Source: DATARH01 sp035504235
GTDB taxonomy: Bacteria > Pseudomonadota > Alphaproteobacteria > ATCC43930 > CGMCC-115725
Direction: 5' to 3'
NCBI GenBank assembly: GCA_035504235.1
Contig: DATJSH010000282.1
Coordinates: 1 to 8,235 of the forward strand
DNA length: 8,235 nucleotides
Below, piece after piece: positions 1-5,949 of this stretch (position 1 is the first letter of the stretch; every line of letters begins with the position of its first letter). A program made the position numbers and the translations under genes. Under the pieces are notes generated by a model, which saw nothing but the letters and a program-made list of their open reading frames with translations, was not told the origin of the DNA and ran no database searches.

Positions 1-45
1 GGTGAAGCGGCATACCTAGGTTGCGAGGCCAAAGTGTCAACTGGA

Positions 46-60
46 TCAGTAAGTTACTGA
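46..60. repeat. 15-base near-perfect palindrome
   Basis: TCAGTAAGTTACTGA reads as two 7-base arms (TCAGTAA / TTACTGA) around a central G. A compact AT-rich palindrome in GC-rich surroundings is typical of a protein-binding site, for example a repressor, excisionase or integrase accessory site. It adjoins the left arm of the 37-46 repeat and lies about 40 bases from the tRNA break. It could instead be chance. Confidence 0.45.
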
Positions 61-69
61 GGCGCTATG

Positions 70-87
70 GGGCACCTTGCGGCACCC
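70..87 (-). repeat. GNRA-type hairpin / GGCACC direct repeat next to the tRNA break
   Basis: On the plus strand GGCACC occurs at 71-76 and 81-86, a 10-bp period that would put both copies on one face of the helix. On the minus strand the same stretch can fold as a 7-bp stem, GGGTGCC (87-81) with GGTGCCC (76-70), including two G-U wobbles, closed by a GCAA tetraloop. The same pairing is interrupted on the plus strand. Direct repeats beside a tRNA attachment core resemble integrase arm-type sites, but the hairpin reading is equally possible. Confidence 0.4.
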
Positions 88-98
88 GTAAAAGTTGT

Positions 99-137
99 TC
101 CGTAGTCAGGCGCTCTATCCAGTTGAGCTACGGGCGC
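99..137 (-). pseudogene. tRNA-Arg(ACG) 5' half, truncated at the anticodon loop
   Basis: Read on the minus strand from 137, the sequence is a textbook tRNA 5' half. It has acceptor strand GCGCCCG, T8-A9, a D-arm closed by GCTC/GAGC around AACTGGATA, G26, anticodon-stem strand CCTGA and the loop CTACGGA. The anticodon is ACG (103-101), the single arginine decoder for CGU/CGC/CGA in most bacteria. The 3' side of the anticodon stem should be TCAGG, but the sequence reads ACAAC. No T-arm (GTTCGA), variable loop or CCA-proximal half follows in the remaining 98 bases. This half cannot make a normal tRNA unless an intron is present and the 3' half lies beyond the left edge. The break exactly at the loop end suggests recombinase crossover in the anticodon loop. 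A short CGGGTGC (88-82) could pair with the acceptor strand with one wobble, but no T-arm precedes it, so I take it as coincidence. Confidence 0.8.
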
Positions 138-141
138 ATAT

Positions 142-157
142 CGGCGGCTGTCCGCCG
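142..157. repeat. hairpin just upstream of the tRNA 5' end
   Basis: CGGCGG (142-147) and CCGCCG (152-157) form a perfect 6-bp stem with a 4-base loop, ending four bases before the tRNA 5' end. No T-run follows on either strand, so it does not look like an intrinsic terminator. It may be a leader structure or simply GC-rich sequence. Confidence 0.3.
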
Positions 158-239
158 CAAGGGCGGGAACAACTACTCTACCGCAGCCCCGGAACGCAAG
201 ATCGAAGGCCGCGCGACAGCCATTCGCTGGCGATTGCGT

Positions 240-266
240 TTGACTTCGGCGGGCCGCGGGCCTAAT
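240..266 (+). promoter_or_regulatory. candidate promoter for the rRNA methyltransferase gene
   Basis: TTGACT at 240-245 is a near-consensus -35. CCTAAT at 261-266 matches four of six -10 positions. The 15-bp spacer is short. Transcription would start near 273, giving a leader of roughly 20 bases that ends in a GGAAGA ribosome-binding site (285-290), five bases before the ATG at 296. Confidence 0.3.
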
Positions 267-295
267 CGCCGGCTCCGCCGCGCCGGAAGAACGAT

Positions 296-1537
296 ATGAC
301 CAGCCTCGACACCGCTGAAAAACTTGCCGCTGCGCCGCCGGAGGATGATCCCGCCACGCGCCCGGTGGTGACGCTGCTGCCGGGCGGGCATCGCCGCGCC
401 GAAAGCGGGCATCCCTGGGTCTATTCCAACGAGGTGCAGATGGACGCGGCGGCGAAGGCGCTGGCGCCCGGCGGCCTCGTGACCCTGAAGCGCGCCGACG
501 GGCGGCCGCTCGGGGTCGCGATGTTCAACCCGCACACGCTCTTGGCGGCGCGGCTGCTCGACCGCGACGCGGCGCGGCCGATCGGCCGGCGGTTTCTGCT
601 ACGGCGTTTGGAGCGGGCGCTGAAGCTGCGCGAGCAGCTTTACCGGGAGCCCTATTACCGGCTCGTGCATGCCGAGGCCGACGGGCTGCCGGGGCTGGTG
701 ATCGATCGCTTCGGCAAGGTGCTGGTGGTGCAGGCCAATGCCGCCGGCATGGACCGGCTGCAGCCGGTCATCATTGAGGCGCTCGGCGCGCTGCTCGCGC
801 CCGAGGCGATTGTGCTGCGCAACGACAGCCCGGCGCGTGCGCTGGAGGGGCTGGAGTCGGAGGTGCGGGTCGCGCTCGGCACGGTCGCGGGACCGGTGCC
901 CGTCGAGGAGAACGGTGTGACTTTCGCCGCCGACCTGCTCGGGGGGCAGAAGACCGGCTGGTTTTTCGACCAGCGCGACAATCGCGGCTTTGTCGCCGGC
1001 CTCAGCCGCGGTGCGCGGGTCATCGATCTCTACTGCTATTCCGGCGGGTTCGCGGTCGCGGCGGCGTGCGCCGGCGCCGTGTCGGTGACCGGGATCGACC
1101 GTTCGGAAGGCGCGCTCGCGCTTGCCGCCGACGCGGCCCGGCGCAACGGCGCCGGCGACATCTGCGACTTTCGCCGCGCCGAAATTTTTGCCGAGGCGGC
1201 CTCGCTCGCCGCGACGGGCGAGCGGTTTGACGTCGTGATCGCCGATCCGCCCGCGTTCGCCCGCTCGCGGCGCGATGTGCCGGCGGCGCTGCGCGGCTAC
1301 CGCAAGCTGGCGCGGCTCGCGGCCGGCGTGGCGGCGCCGGGCGGCATCGTCTTTCTCGCGTCATGCTCGCACAACGTGCCCGCCGCTGATTTCGTCGAGG
1401 CGGCGCGGCGCGGGCTCGCCGATGCCGGGCGCACCGGCCGCATGCTGCGCGAAGCCGGCGCCGGTCCCGATCACCCGGTACACATGGCGCTGCCCGAAAG
1501 CGCCTACCTCAAGTCGCTGACCCTGGCGCTCGATTAG
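296..1537 (+). CDS. rlmI: RlmI-like 23S rRNA (cytosine-C5)-methyltransferase
   Basis: This 413-residue protein is an SAM-dependent methyltransferase of the RlmI (YccW) family. In E. coli that enzyme makes m5C1962 in 23S rRNA in the cytoplasm. An N-terminal PUA-like RNA-binding part (about 22-90, with GHPWVYSNEV near its start) is followed by the family segment RLVHAEADGLPGLVIDRFG. Next come QKTGWFFDQRDNR (from Q218), SAM motif I VIDLYCYSGGF (242-252), the motif IV loop DPPAF (317-321) and motif VI SCSHN. Cys357 in motif VI is the expected catalytic cysteine. Length is close to the E. coli protein (396). The ATG is preceded by GGAAGA at five bases. It is the only plus-strand gene and stands alone. 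Its stop directly abuts that of the convergent kinase gene. The family is sure; the exact target base is inferred from E. coli RlmI. Confidence 0.93.
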   Translation: MTSLDTAEKLAAAPPEDDPATRPVVTLLPGGHRRAESGHPWVYSNEVQMDAAAKALAPGGLVTLKRADGRPLGVAMFNPHTLLAARLLDRDAARPIGRRFLLRRLERALKLREQLYREPYYRLVHAEADGLPGLVIDRFGKVLVVQANAAGMDRLQPVIIEALGALLAPEAIVLRNDSPARALEGLESEVRVALGTVAGPVPVEENGVTFAADLLGGQKTGWFFDQRDNRGFVAGLSRGARVIDLYCYSGGFAVAAACAGAVSVTGIDRSEGALALAADAARRNGAGDICDFRRAEIFAEAASLAATGERFDVVIADPPAFARSRRDVPAALRGYRKLARLAAGVAAPGGIVFLASCSHNVPAADFVEAARRGLADAGRTGRMLREAGAGPDHPVHMALPESAYLKSLTLALD

Positions 1538-2953
1538 TCATTTCGCTGCCGCCGCGGCGCGGCTCGCGATCTTTGTCGCAGACCGCTTTGCCGCCGGCAT
1601 GGTGATGCGAAAGGTCGTGCCGTTGCCGGTCGAGGCGACGAGCGTCAGGTCGCCGCCCTGCACGCGCATCAGTTCTCGCGCGATCGCCAGGCCGAGGCCG
1701 CTGCCGCCGGGCCGCGCCGAGCCGGCAAACGGCCGAAACAGATTCTCCCGGGCGCGCGGCGGCAGCCCCGGTCCGTCATCGGCGATGTCGATGATGACGT
1801 TTCCGTCTTCGCGGGCGGCGCCGATGCGCAGCCGGCGCGCGCCGGCCTCGATCGAATTGCGCGCGAGGTTGAGGAACACGCGGTAGATTTGCTCGCGGTC
1901 GGCCTTGACCGCCAGATCGGCCGGCAGGTCGAGATCGATCGCCAGGTTTTCGTCGGGCACCAGCAGCGCCGGCCCGATTTCCTCGATCAACGGACGCAAC
2001 AGGAAGCGGCTCGGCGCGAAGGGCGGCGCCCCTTCGCGCGAAAAGTCGAGCGTGCGGCTGCATAGGGCGATCGCGCGGTCGATCGCGTTGATCAGGCGTG
2101 GCGCGACGCGCTTCACCTCGGGTGCGGCGCTGGTCGTCAACCCGTCGGTCACCAGCCGCGCGGTTGCCAGGATGTTGCGCAGGTCGTGGTTGATCTTGGT
2201 GACCGCGGTGCCGAGCGCCGCGAGCCGAGCGTGCTGACCGAGCGCCTGGCGCACGGTCTCCTGCATCGCCGCGAGCTCCTTCTCGGCCTGGCCGATCTCG
2301 TCGCGGCCGCCGCGCGGGGCGATGACACGCGATGCGTCCTCCGGGTCCTGGCTAAAGAGCGCCATGCTGGCGGTAATTCGACGCATCGGCCGCACCAGGA
2401 ACCATCGCAGGCTCAGATAGACGAGCGCCGCCGCCATCAGCGACAGGATGATCGACAGCTTGAAGATGCGTCCACCGAACTCCCACATCGCCTGGCGCAG
2501 CGGCGCCTCGTCGAGCAGGATTTCGACCTTGGTGTCGGGCTCAAACGGCGAGGCCCCGGTGACGCTGATGACACGGTTGCCTTTGCTGAACAGCGTCCGG
2601 AACGAACGGCCGATCATCATCGGCACGTTGCCGCCGCCGCTGCCGAGGACGATACGGATATCGGGAACCTGCGGTGTCGGGCCGTCGAGCATCTGCACCA
2701 TGCCGTTCGGCCGGTGCAAGGTCACCGAATGCGCGCCGACTTCGGCGAGGAGCTCATCGGTCAGCGCCTGATTGAGCTTTCCGGCCGGGCTGGCGAGCAG
2801 CGCCAGCGTCGCGATATGGGCGGCGGCGATGTGGTCCTCGAAATAGGTCATCCGGTAGCGCGCGACCGACGGCACGAAGATCAGCACCTCGCCCAGCATC
2901 ACAAAGAATGCGGTCAGCACCAGCAGGCGGGCCGACAGGCTGCGCAGGAACAT
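1538..2953 (-). CDS. HAMP-domain sensor histidine kinase, no partner regulator in view
   Basis: This is an inner-membrane two-component kinase of about 471 residues. TM1 is at about 5-27, followed by a periplasmic sensor region of about 135 residues without a recognisable fold. TM2 is at about 165-187, then HAMP (about 188-240), an H-box INHDLRN with phospho-acceptor His256, the N-box NLARNSIEA (Asn362/Asn366), G1 DDGPG (392-396), an F-box near 406-409 and G2 GGSGLGLA (from 416). All catalytic elements look intact. I chose the ATG at 2953 because GAGGGAG (2968-2962) lies eight bases upstream. A GTG at 2962 in frame would add three residues, but it overlaps that site. It follows the flavoprotein gene by 13 bases, so it is co-transcribed. 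No response regulator lies next to it. The tail is Ala/Lys-rich. The signal sensed is unknown; its operon suggests envelope or redox state. Confidence 0.9.
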   Translation of the reverse strand: MFLRSLSARLLVLTAFFVMLGEVLIFVPSVARYRMTYFEDHIAAAHIATLALLASPAGKLNQALTDELLAEVGAHSVTLHRPNGMVQMLDGPTPQVPDIRIVLGSGGGNVPMMIGRSFRTLFSKGNRVISVTGASPFEPDTKVEILLDEAPLRQAMWEFGGRIFKLSIILSLMAAALVYLSLRWFLVRPMRRITASMALFSQDPEDASRVIAPRGGRDEIGQAEKELAAMQETVRQALGQHARLAALGTAVTKINHDLRNILATARLVTDGLTTSAAPEVKRVAPRLINAIDRAIALCSRTLDFSREGAPPFAPSRFLLRPLIEEIGPALLVPDENLAIDLDLPADLAVKADREQIYRVFLNLARNSIEAGARRLRIGAAREDGNVIIDIADDGPGLPPRARENLFRPFAGSARPGGSGLGLAIARELMRVQGGDLTLVASTGNGTTFRITMPAAKRSATKIASRAAAAAK

Positions 2954-2966
2954 CGCGGTCACTCCC

Positions 2967-4382
2967 TCAGCCGAAGCGCGCGAGCAGGCGGACCAGCCGG
3001 CGCGTGCGCCGGGAGAACAGGGTCGGGGTGTAAAAGCTGCCGGCGGCGCGCTTGCCGGCTTCGCTGCGGGTCGGGTACGGCATGACGAGATTAGCGATGG
3101 CGTTAATCTTGAGCCGCTGCGCGATCGCTAGCGCCCAGGCCGTAATCTGATCGCCGGCGCCCGCCCCAAGGATCGACGCGCCGAGGATGCGTCCTCTGGC
3201 GGTAGCCACCACCTTGACCATGCCGACGGTATCGCGCTCGGTGTGTGCGCGGTCATTCTCGGCGAAATTCCAGCGCAGCACGCGGATACCGGCGCCATGC
3301 GCCCCGCGGGCCGCCGTTTCGCCGAGGCCGACCGCGGCGAGTTCGGGATCGCTGTAGGTGACCCGCGGCAGCGCCCGGTAGTCGGTCTTGGCCGGCAGGC
3401 GGAACAGCGCGTTCCGGATCACGATGCCGGCATGGTAGAGCGCGACATGGGTGAATTGCGGCCCGCCCGCAACGTCGCCGATCGCGAAGACGCGGCGGTT
3501 GGTGGTGCGCAGCCTCCGATCGACGCCGATGCCGGCGCTTGTCTCGGCGACGCCAGCGGCGGCGAGGTCGAGCGCGGCTGTATTGGGTTGCCGGCCGGCG
3601 GCGACCAGCAGATGCGAGCCGGCGATGCGCTCGCCGGTCGCCAGGACCACCGCGACGCCATCGCGATCGCGTTCGACCGCTGCAATCCCGGCCCCTGGGC
3701 GTACTTGAATGCCTTCGGCGACGAGTCTTTCCGTCAGTATGGCGACGAGGTCCCGCTCTTCGCGCCACAACAGGGGGCGGTCGTCGAGCACCGTGACCTT
3801 GCTGCCGAGCCGGCGATAGGCCTGCCCCAGCTCGATGCCGGTCGCGCCGCCGCCGATCACCATCAGATGCGGCAGCGGCCAACGATTGGCGAAGATCGTC
3901 TCGTTGGTGAGATACGGCACCGTGTCGAGCCCGGGGATCGGCGGGATCAGCGGCGACGAGCCGGTGGCGACGACAAACCGCCGGGCGCGGATCATCGTAT
4001 CGCCAGCGCGCACCGTCTGCGGATTGACGAACCTCGCTTCGGCGCGCAGCACCGATACGCCAAGCTCTTCGAAACGCGCGACCGAATCATTCGGCGCGAG
4101 GCGATCGACGACCCGCGCGACGCTGTCCCCGATTGCCATCATGTCGATCGCCGGCGGGGCGAAGGCGATGCCCAGTTCGGCGCCCCGCCGCCACTGGTGC
4201 GCCAGCAGCGCCGCGGCGATCAGCGATTTCGACGGCACGCAGCCGACGTTGAGACAATCGCCGCCCATCTCGCCACGCTCGACGAGGACGACGCTCGCGC
4301 CCATCTGCGCGGCCCCGGCGGCGACCGCCAGCCCGCCCGCGCCGGCGCCGATCACGCAGAGGTCGGCGGTTAACGGTGTCAT
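2967..4382 (-). CDS. FAD-dependent pyridine nucleotide-disulfide oxidoreductase (MerA/Lpd-like)
   Basis: This 471-residue flavoprotein belongs to the dihydrolipoamide dehydrogenase/mercuric reductase/glutathione reductase superfamily. The FAD-binding GAGAGG is at 12-17. The redox-active pair is in GGDCLNVGCVPSK (Cys43, Cys48). The NAD(P)-binding GGGATG is at 177-182, with Asp200/201 at the end of the next strand, favouring NADH. FAIGDVAG is at 299-306, and a C-terminal dimerisation domain begins near 338. The catalytic His of the usual HPTxxE motif is replaced: the motif reads PYPTRSE, with Tyr436 and Glu441. There is no N-terminal metal-binding domain and no C-terminal Cys pair, so it is not a classical mercuric reductase. 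The ATG at 4382 overlaps the upstream stop as ATGA, implying translational coupling with the TVP38 gene. Genes of this type are often found beside, or fused to, VTT-domain membrane proteins. The physiological substrate is unknown. Confidence 0.9.
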   Translation of the reverse strand: MTPLTADLCVIGAGAGGLAVAAGAAQMGASVVLVERGEMGGDCLNVGCVPSKSLIAAALLAHQWRRGAELGIAFAPPAIDMMAIGDSVARVVDRLAPNDSVARFEELGVSVLRAEARFVNPQTVRAGDTMIRARRFVVATGSSPLIPPIPGLDTVPYLTNETIFANRWPLPHLMVIGGGATGIELGQAYRRLGSKVTVLDDRPLLWREERDLVAILTERLVAEGIQVRPGAGIAAVERDRDGVAVVLATGERIAGSHLLVAAGRQPNTAALDLAAAGVAETSAGIGVDRRLRTTNRRVFAIGDVAGGPQFTHVALYHAGIVIRNALFRLPAKTDYRALPRVTYSDPELAAVGLGETAARGAHGAGIRVLRWNFAENDRAHTERDTVGMVKVVATARGRILGASILGAGAGDQITAWALAIAQRLKINAIANLVMPYPTRSEAGKRAAGSFYTPTLFSRRTRRLVRLLARFG

Positions 4383-5119
4383 CGATGCGCCGCTTCGCGC
4401 CGCCGCCCGATCCAGCGCTTGTAGATGACCGGCAACAGCGCCAGCACCGCCAACCCGATCAGCGGCAACAAGATGCCGGGGCGGAAGATCGTGTAGGGGT
4501 CCGGATGTTTGCCGGCCGCGATCAGGTCGCCGACCCCGCTGCCGATCCCGGCATAGACCAGCGTGCCGGGGATCATCCCGAAGAACGTCGCCGTGACATA
4601 GACGCGAAGTCTCATGCCGCTCGCCCCGGCGACGAGGTTGACCAGCCAGAATGGAAAGACCGGCACTAGCCGCAACACGAGCAGATAGCTCGGCGCGTCC
4701 TCGCGGAACCCGGCCTTGAGCCGCTGCACGCGCGGCCCGGCGCGGTCGGCGAGGCTCGCTAGCCCGGCGCGCGCGGCGAGAAAGACCGCGCTGGCGCCGG
4801 CCGTCGCCCCGACGAGTGCGTAGAGCGCGCCCAGCCACGGCCCGAACAGAAAGCCGCTCGCCAGGGTCATCAGCATCGCTCCCGGCACCGACAATGCGGT
4901 CAGCCCGGCGTAGAGGAAGACGAACGCAACAACCGTCAGTCCGCCGCCGCGCGCCACCAGGGCGGTGAGAAGTTCGCGGTTCTGCGAAAGCGAGGCGAAA
5001 GTCAGGTAATGCCGGCCGCCGCTCAGCATGAACGCGCCCGCCGCGATGAATAGCAGGACAAGCGGGATCAGCCGCCACAACGAGTAGCTACGCGGAATGG
5101 AAGCGGCCATGGCTGGCAT
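4379..5119 (-). CDS. TVP38/TMEM64 (VTT/DedA-like) family membrane protein
   Basis: This 246-residue inner-membrane protein has an N-terminal TM (about 14-32), hydrophobic segments at about 60-86, 92-118, 146-166 and 175-196, and a final TM near 214-233, followed by a basic tail. VTT-domain hallmarks are visible: the SVPGAMLMTLASGFLFG block (77-93), a Gly/Ala-rich helix, LRLVPVFPF with Arg150, Pro153 and Pro156, and GMIPGTLVYAGIG (181-193). Family members are linked to lipid scrambling and membrane homeostasis; the exact role here is inference. An in-frame TAA at 5131-5129 makes the ATG at 5119 the most upstream possible start. A second ATG at 5110 is an alternative. Neither has a clear Shine-Dalgarno site, so translation may depend on an unusual leader. 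It is the first gene of the tightly packed operon with the flavoprotein and kinase. Confidence 0.9.
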   Translation of the reverse strand: MPAMAASIPRSYSLWRLIPLVLLFIAAGAFMLSGGRHYLTFASLSQNRELLTALVARGGGLTVVAFVFLYAGLTALSVPGAMLMTLASGFLFGPWLGALYALVGATAGASAVFLAARAGLASLADRAGPRVQRLKAGFREDAPSYLLVLRLVPVFPFWLVNLVAGASGMRLRVYVTATFFGMIPGTLVYAGIGSGVGDLIAAGKHPDPYTIFRPGILLPLIGLAVLALLPVIYKRWIGRRREAAHR

Positions 5120-5169
5120 TTTTGAGACTTACCGGCGCCAATTGCCACTTTTTGCAACCGGCCGCCGGT

Positions 5170-5201
5170 CATTTTCGTGTGAAGGGCATTTTCGTGTGAA
5201 G
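5170..5201. repeat. tandem 15-bp direct repeat upstream of the TVP38 operon
   Basis: CATTTTCGTGTGAAG occurs twice without mismatch, at 5170-5184 and 5187-5201, separated by GG (17-bp period). It lies in the 92-base gap between the tonB stop and the TVP38 start, about 50-80 bases upstream of that start on the minus strand. Its AT-richness contrasts with the surroundings. An 8-bp GCAACCGG also repeats at 5154-5161 and 5201-5208. Direct repeats in this position are typical of operators for dimeric or tandem-binding regulators, including response regulators. I see no convincing -35/-10 pair and no intrinsic terminator for tonB in this gap. The repeat is directly seen; an operator role is inferred. 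Confidence 0.75.
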
Positions 5202-5211
5202 CAACCGGGGG

Positions 5212-5937
5212 CTAGCGCGACAGGCCGAAGCGTATCGTCACTGACACCTCGATCTCCGGCTCGGTCATGGTCGGCGGGAAGGGCGGCATGGTCGCGCCGC
5301 GCATCATGTTCTCGACCGCCTGGTCGAGATCGGCATAACCGGTGCTGCTGACCACCTGATAATCGAGCACCCGGCCATAGCGGTCGACGCGGAAGCGCAG
5401 CACCGCGCGGCCTTCCTCGCCGCGCTGTCGCGCATCTTCGGGATAGCGTTTGTGCGCTTCGAGCCAGCCGCTGAGCAGGGTGCGGTAGTCGGGGCTGATT
5501 GTGGGGGCGGGCGGCGCCGAGGGGATCGACGCCATTTGCGGCGCCTCTCGCTGGGTCGGCAGCGGCAAGGGCAGCTGCGGCATTGGCTGCTGCGTCTGCT
5601 GCACCGGTTGCGGCCGCGGGCGCGGTTTTGGCATCGGCTTCGGCTCGGGAGGCTTAGGCGGGGGTGGGGGTGGTGTCTCGGCGACCGGAGCCGGCGGCGG
5701 TGGCGGCTGCACGATTGGCGGCGGGGGTGGGGGCGGCTGCTCGACGACCTGCGGCGGGGGTGGAGGGGGTGGCTGTGGCGCGGGCGGCGCCGGTTGCGGC
5801 GGAGGCGGCGCGAAGACGACCGAGACCGCATTCGACAGATCGATATGCGGCGGCACGGTCACTGCTATCGGCATCAGAAAAAGCAGCGCGATCAGCAGCA
5901 GGTGCGTGACGGCGGAAAAGGGAAGCGTGAGTTTCAA
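5212..5937 (-). CDS. tonB: energy transducer TonB
   Basis: This 241-residue TonB links inner-membrane proton-motive force (through ExbB/ExbD) to outer-membrane receptors. An N-terminal membrane anchor spans about 8-30. A very proline-rich periplasmic stretch (about 43-127) begins with PPPP blocks and changes to a Lys/Arg-Pro part (PKPPEPKPMPKPRPRP). The C-terminal TonB domain covers about 153-239 and shows YPEDARQRGEEGRAVLRFRVDRYG, the helix SSTGYADLDQAVENM, PPFPP and the final strand EIEVSVTIRFGL. The start is TTG at 5937, seven bases after GAGGA (5949-5945). The next in-frame ATG is at codon 22, inside the anchor, and an upstream ATG is out of frame. It lies 83 bases after the receptor gene on the same strand, so it probably serves that receptor. 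CATAAT (5976-5971) could be a weak -10, but no matching -35 is seen. No exbB/exbD is present in the window. Confidence 0.93.
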   Translation of the reverse strand: MKLTLPFSAVTHLLLIALLFLMPIAVTVPPHIDLSNAVSVVFAPPPPQPAPPAPQPPPPPPPQVVEQPPPPPPPIVQPPPPPAPVAETPPPPPPKPPEPKPMPKPRPRPQPVQQTQQPMPQLPLPLPTQREAPQMASIPSAPPAPTISPDYRTLLSGWLEAHKRYPEDARQRGEEGRAVLRFRVDRYGRVLDYQVVSSTGYADLDQAVENMMRGATMPPFPPTMTEPEIEVSVTIRFGLSR

Positions 5938-5944
5938 CCGCGCA

Positions 5945-5949
5945 TCCTC
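5945..5949 (-). promoter_or_regulatory. ribosome-binding site deciding the tonB TTG start
   Basis: On the minus strand GAGGA sits seven bases before the TTG at 5937. An out-of-frame ATG (5945-5943) just upstream would read only three codons before TGA, whose last bases overlap the TTG start. The site supports TTG as the true initiation codon. Confidence 0.6.

Larger units (their letters stand above)
37..126. repeat. 10-bp inverted repeat linking the tRNA D-arm to downstream sequence
   Basis: TCAACTGGAT at 37-46 is the exact reverse complement of ATCCAGTTGA at 117-126. The right arm lies inside the D-arm of the truncated tRNA. In a minus-strand transcript the two arms could pair over 10 bp and would mask the D-loop. 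The repeat is directly visible; any function is inference. Confidence 0.6.
93..174. repeat. 9-bp inverted repeat enclosing the tRNA half
   Basis: AGTTGTTCC at 93-101 is the exact reverse complement of GGAACAACT at 166-174. The left arm begins at the last bases of the anticodon loop, where tRNA similarity ends. The right arm lies about 29 bases upstream of the tRNA 5' end. Together with the 37-46/117-126 repeat, the order of arms on the minus strand has pseudoknot topology. Confidence 0.55.

Noticed and set aside
1..13. ATG on the minus strand at 13-11 as the start of an integrase gene.
   Set aside because: Only four codons are visible and there is no properly spaced ribosome site, so nothing supports it.
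1..137. Group I intron inserted in the tRNA anticodon loop.
   Set aside because: Such introns are known in proteobacterial tRNA genes. However, I found no internal guide pairing with the exon end, no U at the break, and no conserved core segment in the roughly 100 bases available. It stays possible only if most of the intron lies off the left edge.
175..203. Minus-strand promoter for the tRNA fragment (TAGAGT as -10).
   Set aside because: No -35 element at suitable spacing; one partial hexamer match is expected by chance.
21..299. A 92-codon plus-strand frame over the tRNA region.
   Set aside because: It runs through the tRNA half and hairpins, has no ribosome site, and gives an Arg-rich low-information protein that overlaps the methyltransferase start.
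2186..4373. Long plus-strand frames (2186-3085 and 3243-4373).
   Set aside because: They are antisense to well-recognised kinase and flavoprotein genes. Their products show no domain and have the Arg/Gly/Asp bias of GC-rich shadow frames.
2967..4382. Mercuric reductase (merA).
   Set aside because: The cysteine motif fits the superfamily, but there is no C-terminal cysteine pair, no metal-binding N-terminal domain and no mer genes nearby.
4383..5078. Flavoprotein frame staying open upstream to 5078, suggesting a 703-residue fusion.
   Set aside because: The extra part is Arg-rich noise in another frame of the TVP38 gene. The FAD-binding motif begins right after the ATG at 4382, which overlaps the upstream stop in the usual ATGA manner.
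5159..5171. ACCGG/CCGGT hairpin as a terminator after tonB.
   Set aside because: The stem is only 5 bp with a 3-base loop and no T-run on the minus strand, and it lies inside the repeat-containing gap. Too weak to call.
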